Assembly (NCBI RefSeq): GCF_000005505.3
Contig: NC_016134.3
Location: forward strand, 22,953,584 to 23,017,583
Direction: 5' to 3'
DNA: 64,000 nucleotides
Source of the DNA: Brachypodium distachyon
Lineage: Eukaryota > Streptophyta > Magnoliopsida > Poales > Poaceae
Below the pieces are notes generated by a model, which was not told the DNA's origin, searched no databases, and saw only the letters and a program-made list of their open reading frames with translations. Positions 1 through 10,859 of the stretch are shown here, one piece after another. The first letter of the stretch is position 1; the number at the start of each line of letters is the position of its first letter. Made by a program: the position numbers and the translations under genes.

Positions 1-1092
1 GAATAATAATGAATAGTATCCAAATTAGTTACTACAATATGCTGAAATTTAGAGCAAGTCAAAGCACTAATATTCAAACAAGCATGTAAATAACTATTTG
101 GCAAACAATAAACACCTATATTGAAGGTCCTATCAAAATGATTAAGCATGTGCAAAAATTTCTTTTCTCCCAAGAGAGGAAAATTATCACAAGTAATGCA
201 AATCTCATGCACCAAAATGTTATTGTTCACATCATGTTGTCCAATTAAATGAATTGTGTATCCATGAACAGCAAAAGATTTCGAAATTGTTAACTCACAC
301 AGTTTATCCATTGCATGCGACAAATACATGGGACTATCAAGTGCAATATAACACAAAGAATTAATAGGTGGATCGTTCTCGATCACTCCATGTGTAATTA
401 ACTCGACACAACCTAAACCAAATTTATCTACATCACATGTTTCTCCCAAAACATTAGTTATTTTCTCACATGATTCATTCTCATCAATATCAAAATTAAT
501 ATGTGCACTCAAATCATTAGAAGAATTAATTTCAGCAGTAGGTGCACTCAAATTAGCATGTAAATCAACAATTTCACATGGTGCAGAAAATTCAACGGGT
601 ATCTCATTTATTTCATCACATGCCCTTTTTAGTTCAGCAACACAATCCTCTGTATCATTACCTTGTGGGCTCGACTCATTTGTAGTAGACCCTCGGTGTA
701 ATTTCCTCTCAACTTTACGAGCAAGATTAATCAAACACAAAAGAGAGTCGTATTTTTCATATTCAATCATGTAAGAAATATCAAAGTTAAAGCCCACAAT
801 AAAATCTATCCATTTTTCTTTGTTCGGTTTCATCTAAACCAGATCGCAAGGTTATAATTTGGAACTCATTGTAGTAATCATCAACAGTTTTATCATCTTG
901 TGCCAAACGTCGTAATTTTGAACGCAAGTTAAAAGCATAACTAAAAGGGACATATTTATCTCTCATGATTTTCTTCATATCAACCCAAGTGTGGGGAATT
1001 TTCTTTTCTCTAACTATCTCATTCCACCAAGATAAAGCAGCAAAAGTATATTTACTACTACCAATTTTGAACCTTGCGATGATCAAGTACAT
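1..1092 (-). pseudogene. Ty3/gypsy gag polyprotein, partial and frameshifted
   Basis: This is the capsid (gag) region of a minus-strand gypsy retrotransposon. Positions 1092-787 translate to a Retrotrans_gag-like stretch with the family's SWWNEIV core, then WVDMKKIMRDKYVPFSY and a C-terminal FQIITLRSGLDETEQRK. A one-base shift near 790 moves to a second frame that begins around GFNFDISYMIEY and then stays open for about 250 codons to the window edge, including LCLINLARKVERKL, a normal continuation of gag. Upstream of 1092 another frame (DAETYIDWELALPEQFTW, about 1180-1085) is the start of the same domain. At least two frameshifts make it non-functional. The rest of gag-pol lies left of the window. 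The gag identification is firm; the family name is not assigned. Confidence 0.75.
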
Positions 1093-1439
1093 GGAACCAT
1101 GTGAATTGTTCAGGTAAAGCTAGCTCCCAATCTATATACGTTTCAGCATCATTTTCCCTCAAATAAAGGTACACACAATTTTATTGTATTAGAAGGATTG
1201 TTTTGTACCGTTGCCGTGGCATTATCAACAAGAGACATGGAGCATGGCCGTGGTGAAAAGCACTCATCGCGGTCACGGGATAGCATCGGTCTAGTTGCCA
1301 TGCTTCATGTAAGTCCTGTCATGGTTAGTAGAAAACAAGAAACAAATCACAGTAATATGTTCCTATCAACTACTAGGATATGGCTACAAGTCGCTCAACT
1401 CTCAAGCTAAAAATCAAGTTCTTACGAGTTCTTACCATG

Positions 1440-2580
1440 CAAAACAGGAAGGTGATGGCCAGTGGCGTAACCAAGCCCTTCGGAGATTAAATGTATCGAT
1501 GCCTCGGTAACAAACCAACCTAGGAGGTGATACCACGTGATAGCCTCGAGGGTGTCCCGATCTTTCGATGAGATACATAATTATCAATTTGGTAGGAGGT
1601 GACGTTGACGATCCGACTACAACCTAGGAGGCAATGCCTTAGCGATCGATACACCGACTCCAGAAGGTTATTGATCACGCGGGGGCACGATCAACCTGAC
1701 CACGAAGGTCTTTGTTCCTGCAAACAATCGAAGAACAAGCAAAAACAAGATAAATAGCGGATGCAATCTAAAATTACGAATATACTATATCAAACCAATG
1801 TCTCAACGAGACGATAAGTTGGAGTCTTGACGACAATAAAACAGGTGGTCTAACCGACACACGCGATTACACGAAAGTAGCAAAGATGGCTAAACTTTAT
1901 CTAATCAAAACCCAAAACTCCTTAGGGAGGCTCATGGGGTATATAAAGGAGGAGGGAGAGATATTTTTGTCCACCTTGAGTAAGGAGGCCGAAATCCAAC
2001 TCTATCTCTAACTTTCCTAACAAACTACAACTCTTTAGGAAACAGAAAAACAGATCCGTCTGCTTGTTTTGTCCGTCACGGTCAGTACGAGTCGAATCTC
2101 TTGATGGAGCCAGATCCGTTGGAAAGGTCTTGTAATTACCTTTCCAACAAGTACTTGTTTGCTTGATTTGGACTTCGGATGCGGCCTGGGTGATTAAAAC
2201 AAATTCGGGTCTCCTGGCAGCTCGGACCCGAATCGGATTCAACTTTAATTCGTGATATCTTTCTCTAGCAAGCTCCGAATCATGTGCCGTTTGATTTGTT
2301 GGAAAGTACACTTGAAATCCTTCCCTCTCAGCTGTATGAATGCTTGATTCTTGTTGGCCCTCCCGTTCGCCTCCATCATATCTCATCTTGACCTTGGACT
2401 TGAAAATCTCGATAAGATGTCTACGTAATAAAACGAGACAAGATAGTAGTAGCTCCGCCTCTACATAAATATGACAATGAAAACAATTACTACTTGAATT
2501 CACCTGATTATAAATCTTGTCAAATATTATAGAATTGAGGGTACCAAAGGTCATATCCATGGTTAGCATGTCCATATCAT
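1440..2580 (-). mobile_element. Probable 5' LTR and leader of the minus-strand gypsy element
   Basis: This block lies just upstream (minus sense) of the gag fragment, where the 5' LTR and leader should be. Read on the minus strand it has a TATATA-type promoter box near 1935-1945 (TTTATATACCCCATG), followed by about 450 bp without coding capacity before gag. The 263-codon open frame at 1922-2713 has no recognisable domain and is treated as chance. I could not find the second LTR (outside the window), so neither LTR border nor a primer-binding site can be fixed. Confidence 0.45.
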
Positions 2581-2583
2581 CAA

Positions 2584-3003
2584 ATGGGCAACAATATATT
2601 CGAGGAGTTTTCTGAAAGATCGAGGGTGGAGATTGCAACGTGGAGGGACACAACACTAGAGGTTGCAGCAGCTTGGAATCTAGGAAAAGATAAAAGGGGA
2701 ATGCGGCAAGCACAAGCCAACATGGTGGCAGCCAACAAGGTATTGCCCAGCAAGCTCCAAGCCGACAAGGGGTTAGCCAACAAGGAAGTACACGAGATGG
2801 TTCTAGCCAACAAGGTCCTAGCCAAGAAGTAGTTAGCCAACAAGGAAGTACGCGAGATGGTTCTAGCCAACAAGGAAGTACCCGAGGGAGAGGTCGCCAA
2901 CGAGGTACTCGTAGCCAACAAAGAGGGACACGAGGGAGACGTACATTTCAAGCTCCTAGGCAACAAGCAGTCAACCGGGGTGGTGGTATGATTGGATACC
3001 TGT
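2584..3003 (+). pseudogene. Ser/Gln/Gly repeat and RG-rich ORF remnant
   Basis: From about 2690 to the TAA at 3001-3003 one plus frame reads as a low-complexity C-terminus: repeats of SQQGSTRDGSSQQG, then GRGRQRGTRSQQRGTRGRR, ending MIGYLSGPFP. The DNA repeat unit (around GCCAACAAGGAAGTACACGA) occurs several times between 2758 and 2925. The frame starts directly after a TAA, so the upstream part is missing or frameshifted; the overlapping frame from the ATG at 2584 gives NNIFEEFSERSRVEIATW and may be the preceding piece. RG-rich tails of this kind occur on plant transposase-like proteins, but I do not recognise a specific family. Confidence 0.35.
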
Positions 3004-3018
3004 CAGGACCATTTCCGT

Positions 3019-3130
3019 AAGAATTTCTTTATTCCACTACATATTTGTTTCCGTAAGAATTTATTTATTCTCGGTCAAAAAAAAATCGGGTCAAAAAAGA
3101 ATTTCTTTATTCCACTACATATTTGTTTCC
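3019..3130 (+). repeat. 35-bp direct duplication at the left edge of the gypsy element
   Basis: The stretch starting AAGAATTTCTTTATTCCAC occurs at 3019-3053 and again at 3096-3130, separated by about 40 bp containing TCGGTCAAAAAAA-type sequence. The second copy abuts the LTR end directly. It is far too long to be a gypsy target-site duplication and suggests a local repair event at this border. Confidence 0.6.
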
Positions 3131-4081
3131 GACACCGGGGGCGTGCAGCCATGTCCCCCTTTTAGGTTCGGTAGGGGCGTCTGGGGCGGAGACCTGGTTA
3201 TCGCCGGCACGGCCGATGAGGCCCTACGGGGCCGGTGAGACCAAGTGCCAAGAGGGCGCGCTAGTACCAGAACAAATGCACACCCGTTTTTTACCCATGT
3301 TCGGGCCACCCGGAGGTGTAAAACCCTACGTCCTGCCTGTCTGAACTGATATTGATTGCGGATCAAGCGCTTACAAGTTTTTTGCCGGGCCAGTTCCCGG
3401 GATCCCTCCTTACTATTCTCTGCTTGCTGTCCACTGGAACCAACTGACCAACTCACTATCCTACCAACTGTCTGACCCGCCAACCGTCTAACTCCCTTGA
3501 CCGTTCGCATGGGTCCTCCTCTTATACACAAGGGTATGCCACATGTGCCACGGTGCATGGGCTACAAGTGTCCAACGGGGGGGGGGGGGGGGCACGCAAC
3601 TCTCTCCGGTGAGCTGGTGGCATGCATGGGTGCCACCTCCGCCGCTAGGGGTCTAAGACCCTACGGTAGGATTGGACAACCACTGTTCCTTGGATCGGAC
3701 GGGTAACTGCCCGTCGGTCGGCTCGTTTACTGGGCCATGCGCCTTACTCCTTGCCTTGGTGGGACCGCGCGTTCTGCGCCTGCCACGCGCCCACGCGACG
3801 CTGTCCACTGGGCCCCACGACCCAAGGCGGGGGCACGCGTCTGGAAGCCCCCAGTCCCCGCAAGTCAACCCGGGAAGAACCCGGGCACAGCGCACCCGGG
3901 AACCTCCTGCCGGGAAGCAGCTTCCCGGGAGGCGCCCAAGCAGGAATATTCCCCGAAGCCCCGCTAGCCCCTTTCGGGCTAGTAGCTTGCCGGGAAGCAC
4001 GTCATCGCTCCCCGGGATGAGACCTCCCCGGGGGCCCACGCGTCGCGCAGCGGTGGTACCCCGGGTGCCACTGGTGCGACA
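3131..4081 (-). mobile_element. 3' LTR of the nested gypsy element (truncated)
   Basis: This is the direct-repeat partner of 15484-17782 (after removal of the insertion in that copy), sharing for example CCGGGGGCGTGCAGCCA and ACCAGAACAAATGCACACCC. Read on the minus strand the LTR starts TGTCGCACC at 4081. It is preceded by a purine-rich tract and the GGGGGCTAC that commonly precedes TGTCG-starting LTRs in grass gypsy elements. The copy ends at 3131, about 18 bp short of the other LTR, so its terminal CA is missing. It holds the empty target GCTAG (3644-3648), which in the other LTR is occupied by a solo LTR. A run of about 14 G lies near 3578-3591. Confidence 0.8.
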
Positions 4082-4097
4082 GTAGCCCCCGGGCGTG
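4082..4097 (-). promoter_or_regulatory. Polypurine tract of the gypsy element
   Basis: On the minus strand the bases just upstream of the 3' LTR read CCCACGCCCGGGGGCTAC, the usual plus-strand primer position for grass gypsy elements whose LTR begins TGTCG. It fixes the transcription direction of the element as minus, in agreement with the primer-binding site and gag at the other end. Confidence 0.6.
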
Positions 4098-5883
4098 GGC
4101 TGGCATCACCTGTTCTCGGAAGGGTCTCCCTCTAGTCGGTTGCCGAGTTACGCCCTTAACCGACGCGTGGGTCCCCGATTAGTTGCGGGCCCTTAACCGA
4201 CGCGTCCCTTCGCTGCCCCGTGTACGGCGCCGCTAAAAGCGGAGCAGCGGGCGTGAGATTTCTGCCCTAACTCCCCCCCCCCCCCCAAATAGGGTACTTA
4301 AGGCCACTCCGCGCATTACTCCCAGTGATTAGGAGTTATCCCCGCGCACCCGTAGGGTACGGAACCGGCCGTACCAAACGACCGGGCGTCATAAAGCCTC
4401 CACTGTTGCCAACAGGGGAACAACACTTTGCCCTTTCGCCTCCATCCTCTTCCGCATCTCGCATCCCTGCGCTCCTGCCAGCTTCCGCCCTCGCTCCCCA
4501 TGGCGCCCCCCACCACCAGGAAGGGGAAGGAGGTCCAGTCTTAGAAGAAGCCCGCGACCAGCAAGACTGAGGCGGCACTCAAAGCGGCCGCCGCCAAGGA
4601 CTAGAAGAGGCGGGAGATGCGTGCCACAGTCGCCTTCTTCCGCCCCGGCTATAACGGCGAGGCGCTGGGGAAGCTCCGGCACGCCGTCGCCTGCAATTTC
4701 AACGAGCACGGGGAAACGCGGATCTTCCCGGCGGGCGTCGAACACCAGGACAACGACTTTCGGGTGTTCGCGCGCTTCCTCCTCTGCGGCATGGTGCCGC
4801 CCTTCTCTCTATTCCTCCACGTGCTGATGGAGTCCTATCAGTTGCGGGTGGCGCAGCTCCACCCCACCTCGCTCTTCCTCCTCGCCACCTTCCAGTTCCT
4901 CTCCGAGGTGCTCGTGGGGGTGATGCCGTCGGTGGGGCTCTTCCGCCATTACTTCTACCCGCGCATCGACAACGCGAAGGCGATGTCGTCGGGGGTGGTC
5001 TTCCGCGCCCGCGACCAGATGAAGTCGGAGTTCATCGTCCGGTCGGGGAAGAAGATCGAAAAAGAGTGGCGGGGCGACTGGTGCTGGGTCCGAGTGGAGC
5101 ACCCCCAGGAGTTCATCCAGCCGCCGGCGGAGTTGCCGGTGCCCCAGATCGGCTGGCAGGATAGGTACCACCGCGACGCCGACCTCCTCCCCATCGTGGA
5201 GAAGATCAAGGTGTTGCGGCTAGCGGGGCGCACAGATGTCGACGTGGCGCGCACCTTCGTCCATCGACGCATAGCCCCGTTGTAGCTGCGTTCCCGGCCC
5301 GCGTGGATGTACACGGGCTCCGGGGACAGGACACGCCTCCAGGCGGACGGCATGGACTTGGAGTCCCTCAGGACGTGGGTGAGGGGGATCTCCGGCGAGG
5401 TCTTCCAGTCGACGGAGTTCCCGCCAAGGGTCTCCGCTCTCCATGCCGGTATCAGGGCGCTCAGCGACATCATCGGCGCCTTCCCGCCCTGCAACGAGTG
5501 GGGGTGATGGACGACACCCCCACCCGTGTCCCGCACGCTCTCCCGCAAACACCCCGCGGGAAGCAAGTGCTCGAGGAGAGCGAGGGCGGGTCCGAGCCCA
5601 GCTGGCCCTCCCTCCGGTCGCTGGACGACGAGGCGAGCCAGGTGGCTGCGTCCCCGGAAGCGTCACCGTGGAGGACGACGACGAGGAAAGCAGTGACAGC
5701 GCGCCCCTGATCGTGAGAAGGTCGAGGGCGTTCGCGGCGGCCGCAGCCACCTCCTCAACAGCGACGTCCGCCCCAGCAGCGGCCCCCAACCTGGCGGCGG
5801 CCGCCGCTCCTGGGGCGCCCGTTGGTACCCCGACGGCATCTGCGGTAACAGGGGCCGCGAGTGCCTCGGCGGCGGCCCCTGTC

Positions 5884-8800
5884 TGAAGTGACCGCCCCCG
5901 TATACGGGTTCGATCTCTGTGCTTTAGTGCTAGTCCCTGGATCGACTCACTAGCACACACAGTTTCAAGATGTAATATCATAGAACAAAGGTCTCAATAT
6001 TACAACGAATCATCCAGAATTTAAAAGTACTTACAACTCGCATAACCTCACGGGTTAGCTGGAAATAAAACAACTGTTTAGCAGCGGAAAACGAAAGATA
6101 CAAGGGCACATCAACACCACGGTGAGAGCGTGTTGGAATGTAGGCCCGTAACCCAAACAAGCAGAACGTACATCTTACTCGTCGTCGGAGCTTCCTGCAT
6201 CATTAAACGATGCAACCACTAGGGTTAATACATTGAATGTATTGGCAAGATTCACCAGGAGTTATAACAGAACCTACCAAGTATATGCAGTATTTGGCAA
6301 GGTGGAGTTCAGGCTGTTTGCGTGGAAGCAGAACATAAATTACCCTACTACAAAGGAATGTTATAGTAATGTTAACTATTGGACACGGGGTAGACACACC
6401 CATGCTCCTATTAACTTAGAGCACATTGAAGTGGATTTATCAAGTGCCCCTACCCTGTTCAAACCATTCATTTTATTTAAGAAATTGGAATGAGTGAGAC
6501 TTTCCTTACAGCTCCACATCTAGTTGCTCAAATTGTCCATTGCCGGGGACACGGCTAAGTACTTAGTTTTGACGCTCTCAAGAGTTTGTACACATTCCCC
6601 ACAAGAAACCGACGTGTTAATCCCTTGCTGTCCTCAGGGTAGAGTAGCAACGACATCGATTACGAGATTTTCAGAGGTAATTCCCTAAACCACGAGAGAA
6701 TCGCGCTCCCCCTACACGGCTACCTCAGTATAATTCCTCGGGTCTAGGTTCATACAACTTACTCTTCTCTCGCCAGAGCCCATATAGCATTGTGGTTGTA
6801 CTAGAAGCTTCTAAATAGGAAACTAGTCCAGTCTCGGTTACCCCAGGTGGCATTCCACATTTGCAACGTATGCGCTCCCCGAATCCACGGGAGAGACGTC
6901 CATGGACGATCCATTCCTAAATCCACAGGAACTCGACTCAAAGGGACCCATAGAAATGGACCTGACGCCGCTAATCCTCAAAATCTTCAAAGCAGCCCAC
7001 CCAGGATGATTCATTGAATTAGTTGTTTTGTCTTACATCTAACAAAAACATTTCATATAACCAATGGCATAACAATATCATAATGTAGTTATTTCCCCCA
7101 CGATACTACCATAGCTTAACATTCAACTGCAATCGATGGCAATTTGGTGGCAAGGTAATGGCGAGGGTAAACTATACTACCTGAGATTTATAGCTAGCAT
7201 AGAGATACGAGTAATAGTCTTATCAATGCATCTGTACCAACAACACTAATGCATAAGTATTTTAAAACAACAATAATAATGAGATATGATCAAAGTGAAC
7301 TTGCCTTGTCCAAGGTTGTGGTAGTTCTCGCACTCTTCGCAACAACAAGGATTAGACTCCACACAATCTAAAATAAAAGAAACATGCACACAATAAACAC
7401 AACATCCAATACAAAAGCCATGCCATGATGCATATGCTATGATGATGCACAACAAAGGTTACTTCTAAAGTACAAAGTTCCGTTTCTGTTTTGAATTTTT
7501 TTTTTCAAATGATTTGGACAGATTATACAATATCCAAGTGGTAATTAATATGCATGACACATGGATAGGGTTTAAAACAAAAAATTGTGCGGCTTTTGCA
7601 ACATAGAGCAATATTTAAACTTGTATGCCATGAATATACACAAAATAATTTCTTTTCTGGTCCTAATGGACAGAGAACAAGTTTAAATAATTTTACAGCA
7701 AGATAACATGCTCAAAACTATTTTGAAACAATTCATTTGAAATTTAAACCATATTCAATCATTCTGTAAATAGCTTCGGTCTAAGTTGTTCAAAACTGAA
7801 ATTAAACCGTGCCAAAATATTCTACACGTTGAGAAGATTCCAGAAAGGTGAGGATCGCAATTTTTGGACAAGACTGATTGGGTGCTAAGATCCAAAGTCG
7901 AAACGGTTTGAAAGATACGAGGCTTTGAAGTTACAGGGGCCTTTCTGCAAAATTGCATTCTCTAATTCGGCCGAAATAAAAAAAAATCTCGCCACGTGGC
8001 GGAATTTGATTGGCCCGGGGCTAGGGTTCTGGCCGGCGACGGGCGGGGCGGAGCGCGGGGCAGCGCGGGCGGCCGGAGGCGCGGGCGCGGCGAGCGGCAG
8101 GCAGCGCGCATGGGGCGGCGCGGGCGCGGACGCGGAGCGCCCGGGCGGCGGGCGGCGCCGGCGCTGGGGAAGAAGGCGGACGGCGGCGGCCAAACTCCAA
8201 AGCGAGCGTGTCGCGGCGTTTGGAACGAAGAGAGGGCAAAGGCTAAGGGGTTGGCGCGGGGAGAACCACACCGGAACGGCGGAGAAACGCGAAGAACGGC
8301 GGTGGCAGCAACGGACTCCGGCGAGCAATTACTTTCTAACCGGTGCGAAATCGAGCGAGAGGTTTGGGGGAAGTGGAGGAGAAAAGCGAGGGCTTCGGGG
8401 TGACGCGCAGGGATTTGGAGGAAACGGCCTGTGCGCGGAGAAATCGGAGGTGGAGTCGTGGGCGACGCGGACTCGTGCGTGGCCGGGAAAAACGGACGCA
8501 GGTTGAAGAAGACGGCGGGGTCCACCGGTCAGTGGGAGCGGGCGGCTCGGGCTGCGCGGAGCCAGTCGGTCCGGTCCGGTTCGGTCCGGTTTTCTTCGGT
8601 TTTTCCTTTTCTTTCATCTAATTTCTGTTTTTAAACCTCAAAATTGATTCGGAGCTCCAAATCACTCCAAATCACTCCAAATAAAATGCAACAAAATTTG
8701 TAAAATCATATTTTCATATGATTTAACTTTTGGAACAAGAATTTCCTCAAAATAAAATACTTAAAAATATATTTGCCTATAAAATGGCTTTTGGGCCCCT

Positions 8801-9078
8801 TAGGCTATCGAAACAAATTATCTTTCAAAATACTTTCAAAAGCCAATCTATGGGATAGCTTTATATATGCATTAAATCTCTTTTTACCGCAATACCCTCA
8901 TGGGTTAAAATGCAAATACTCAAAAGCAAGATCAAAGCCCAAAATCAAATAAAAGCATTTTTGCACGAGAGTTTTCTGGGCAAATTTATGGGTTTTTCAA
9001 ATGTGGTTAAATGCAGAGTGACATGATGCTTATGATATGCAATGCATATGAAGAGTTTTGAAAAATTGGGATGTTACA
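5884..9078 (-). mobile_element. 3.2-kb solo LTR inserted in the antisense ORF
   Basis: The block starts TGAAGTGACC, ends GGATGTTACA and is flanked by the 5-bp target-site duplication CTGTC (5879-5883 and 9079-9083). Removing it with one duplication restores the open frame of the surrounding ORF (…AAAPV then LAGAA…), an independent proof of the borders. No gag or pol domain is visible inside. The size, TG…CA ends and 5-bp duplication fit a solo LTR of a long-LTR gypsy family. Minus orientation is favoured because the minus strand starts TGTAACATCCCAA, a common grass LTR start. It includes a GC-rich part (about 7990-8600) with several chance open frames, flanked by AT-rich DNA. Confidence 0.75.
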
Positions 9079-9531
9079 CTGTCTTGGCGGGGGCCGCCAG
9101 CTCCGCGGCGGGAACCGGTCCCGGGGTGCCCGCCGGTACCCCAGCAACGCCAGCACCTGCGGGGGTCATCGGCGCCCCGGCGACAGCCTTCCCTCCGGTA
9201 GCAGGGGCCTCCGAGAGCTTGGCGCCCGGCGTCGCGGCGGCATCGCCATCAACACCCGGAGCTCTTTGGGTCACGACGACACCGCGGGCGCCCACGGCGC
9301 CGCCCGCTCGGGGAGTCTTCCGGGGTTTCGCGCTCCGGCGCAACCCTCCGAAGTCCTCCTCGCCGGCGGGCGCCAGCAAGAGGGCGAGGAGCGATTCCCG
9401 GCCCGGCACGCCAAGCAAGAGGACGCGCGCTGACGCTGGCGGCGCCACCGTCCTCGCTGCCTCCGGGGCCAGCGTCGGCGCGGGCGCGTCCCTTGGCGAC
9501 CCAGCCCCAGCGGAGACAGGGCCGGCACCGG

Positions 9532-9605
9532 GTATGTCTTTGTTGATTCTCTGCAACTGCAATTCCTGTTAGCCAAATTCATGAACATACCTTCTCTCTC
9601 TGCAG
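9532..9605 (+). other. Candidate intron 1 of the antisense ORF
   Basis: The donor is CCGG|GTATGTCTTTG and the acceptor is CTCTCTCTGCAG|CGAGC, preceded by a pyrimidine tract. Splicing joins …GPAP to ASGSSPAARPLD in frame. The inverted copy has the same 74-bp interval (12846-12773, minus) with intact donor and acceptor, while unspliced reading runs into a TAG. The borders are inferred from sequence only. Confidence 0.6.
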
Positions 9606-9701
9606 CGAGCGGCAGCTCGCCCGCGGCAAGACCCTTGGACGCTCCTGCTGGCGCAGGCGAGGTAGGGGAGGCTACACCGGCAAGCCTGACGGCCGCACAA
9701 G

Positions 9702-9778
9702 GTAACCGCCCCGGTCGCCCTTTTTCGCCTTCGATAGCACCAACCATCGCCGACCCTCATGCTTTTTCACGATTGCAA
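9702..9778 (+). other. Candidate intron 2 of the antisense ORF, acceptor mutated
   Basis: The donor is CAAG|GTAACCGCC. The expected acceptor reads TTGCAA here but TTGCAG in the inverted copy (12676-12600, minus; also 77 bp). In the inverted copy splicing leads in frame into GISAPAPGTSAAMVDPDS. The plus copy therefore carries a probable splice-site loss, with an AG one base downstream that would shift the frame. Confidence 0.5.
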
Positions 9779-10859
9779 GCACAAGTGCGCCCGCGCCCGG
9801 AACAGGCGCGTCCGTGGTCGACCCCGACTCGGTCATCGGGACCGCGGGGGCAGAGGTGGAGTCGGAAACGGCTCCCACGTCCGGCCTTGCTGCGACGGAC
9901 ACAGCGGCAGTAGTGGAGACCGCCGCTGCCGCGGCGGCACCCGGCGACGCGCCCGAAGCCGCGGACGTGGCCGGCTCGGGCTCACCCGTCGTCCAACAGA
10001 GGGCGACCCCCGCCGGAAGCAGGGAGCCCACTCCAACCCCGGAGCCTAGGCGTGGGGGAAGTTGTCGGGGAAGGACGGCAAGACCCCCGGGAGCAAGTTG
10101 GCGACCCCGCGCCTGGATCCACTTCGGCGGCTGGGGCTTCATCATCCTCAGGGGCTCTCCCCGGCACCGACCTCGGCACCCTCGCCGGGGTCGCTTGGAA
10201 TCCTCTTACCTGGGATCCGGGCGTCTTCGAGCGGGGGCAGCGGTTCCTGGACGCCGTCCGGGACCAGCAGTTTGCCTTCGTCACCTCCTACAACGAGGTG
10301 AGGGAGCGCCACACCGCCGCCAAGAATCAACTCGGCGAGGTGCGGGAGGCTGTGGAGAGAGAGCGGCGCGAACTCTCCTGGCTGCGCGAGGAGGCGCGTC
10401 TCGCCGAAGACGAGGCGCGGCTAGCCCGGCAAGCCCTGGAGGCTGCCCGGGAGCCGGTAGTCCCGGAGACTGAGCTCCGTCGGCAACTGGAGGTCCAGCG
10501 CACGGAGCTCCAAGGAAGGCTCGACGCGATGGCGGCAACTCTAGAAGCATCCCGGAAGGAGCATGCCGAGGTGCTCGCTACGGCCCAAGCACGGCTGGAC
10601 GAGAAGAGCGGGCTGATCGCCAACTACCGCGGGAAAATCCAAGACCTCCGCGTCCTGCTGGAGGTGCAGGTCAAGGCTGCCGAGGACGCGGCGAGAGCGG
10701 CGGCTCATCACGAGGCCGAGCTCAACTCCGTCAAAGGCAAAGCGGACGGGCTTGAGGACGAGTTGGCCGCCGTCTGGGAAGAGCTCGCCAAGGCCGGCGA
10801 GGCCAACGCGACTCCATCACGGCACGCTGATCGAGCAGCGGCAGCTCGAGACTGAGAAG

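Larger units (their letters stand above)
9179..10677 (+). repeat. Left arm of a ~1.5-kb inverted repeat
   Basis: This arm covers the linker, both candidate introns and most of the coiled coil of the antisense ORF. It pairs with 11693-13198 on the minus strand. The translated coiled-coil parts differ at roughly ten of about 170 positions, so the arms are close copies. The spacer is about 1.0 kb. Confidence 0.8.
4500..10855 (+). pseudogene. Antisense extra ORF of the gypsy element (Transposase_28 / 'putative gypsy type transposon')
   Basis: This ORF lies antisense to the element's gag-pol, between pol and the 3' LTR. It starts at the ATG at 4500 (MAPPTTRKGKEVQ, basic). The segment 4617-5285 matches the Transposase_28 (PF04195) domain pattern, for example VAQLHPTSLFLLATFQFLSE and VGLFRHYFYPR. 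An acidic and Ala-rich linker follows (VEDDDEESSDSAPL), then a solo LTR (5884-9078). The same frame resumes at 9084, followed by a basic KRARSDSRPG segment, two candidate introns (9532-9605, 9702-9778) and a long coiled coil (about 10240-10800) from WDPGVFERGQRFLDAV on. In-frame TAG codons at 4542-4544, about 4602-4604 and 5283-5285 and frame changes near 5500 make it dead. Extra antisense ORFs are known for plant Ty3/gypsy elements; their role is unknown. Confidence 0.7.

Noticed and set aside
1922..2713. 263-codon minus open frame
   Set aside because: It covers the putative LTR with its TATA box and shows no domain or coding-like composition.
7962..8634. Several overlapping 130-190-codon open frames on both strands
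   Set aside because: All are Arg/Gly/Ala/Pro-rich translations of a GC-rich island within the solo LTR; no domain, no splice structure, and every frame is open at once.
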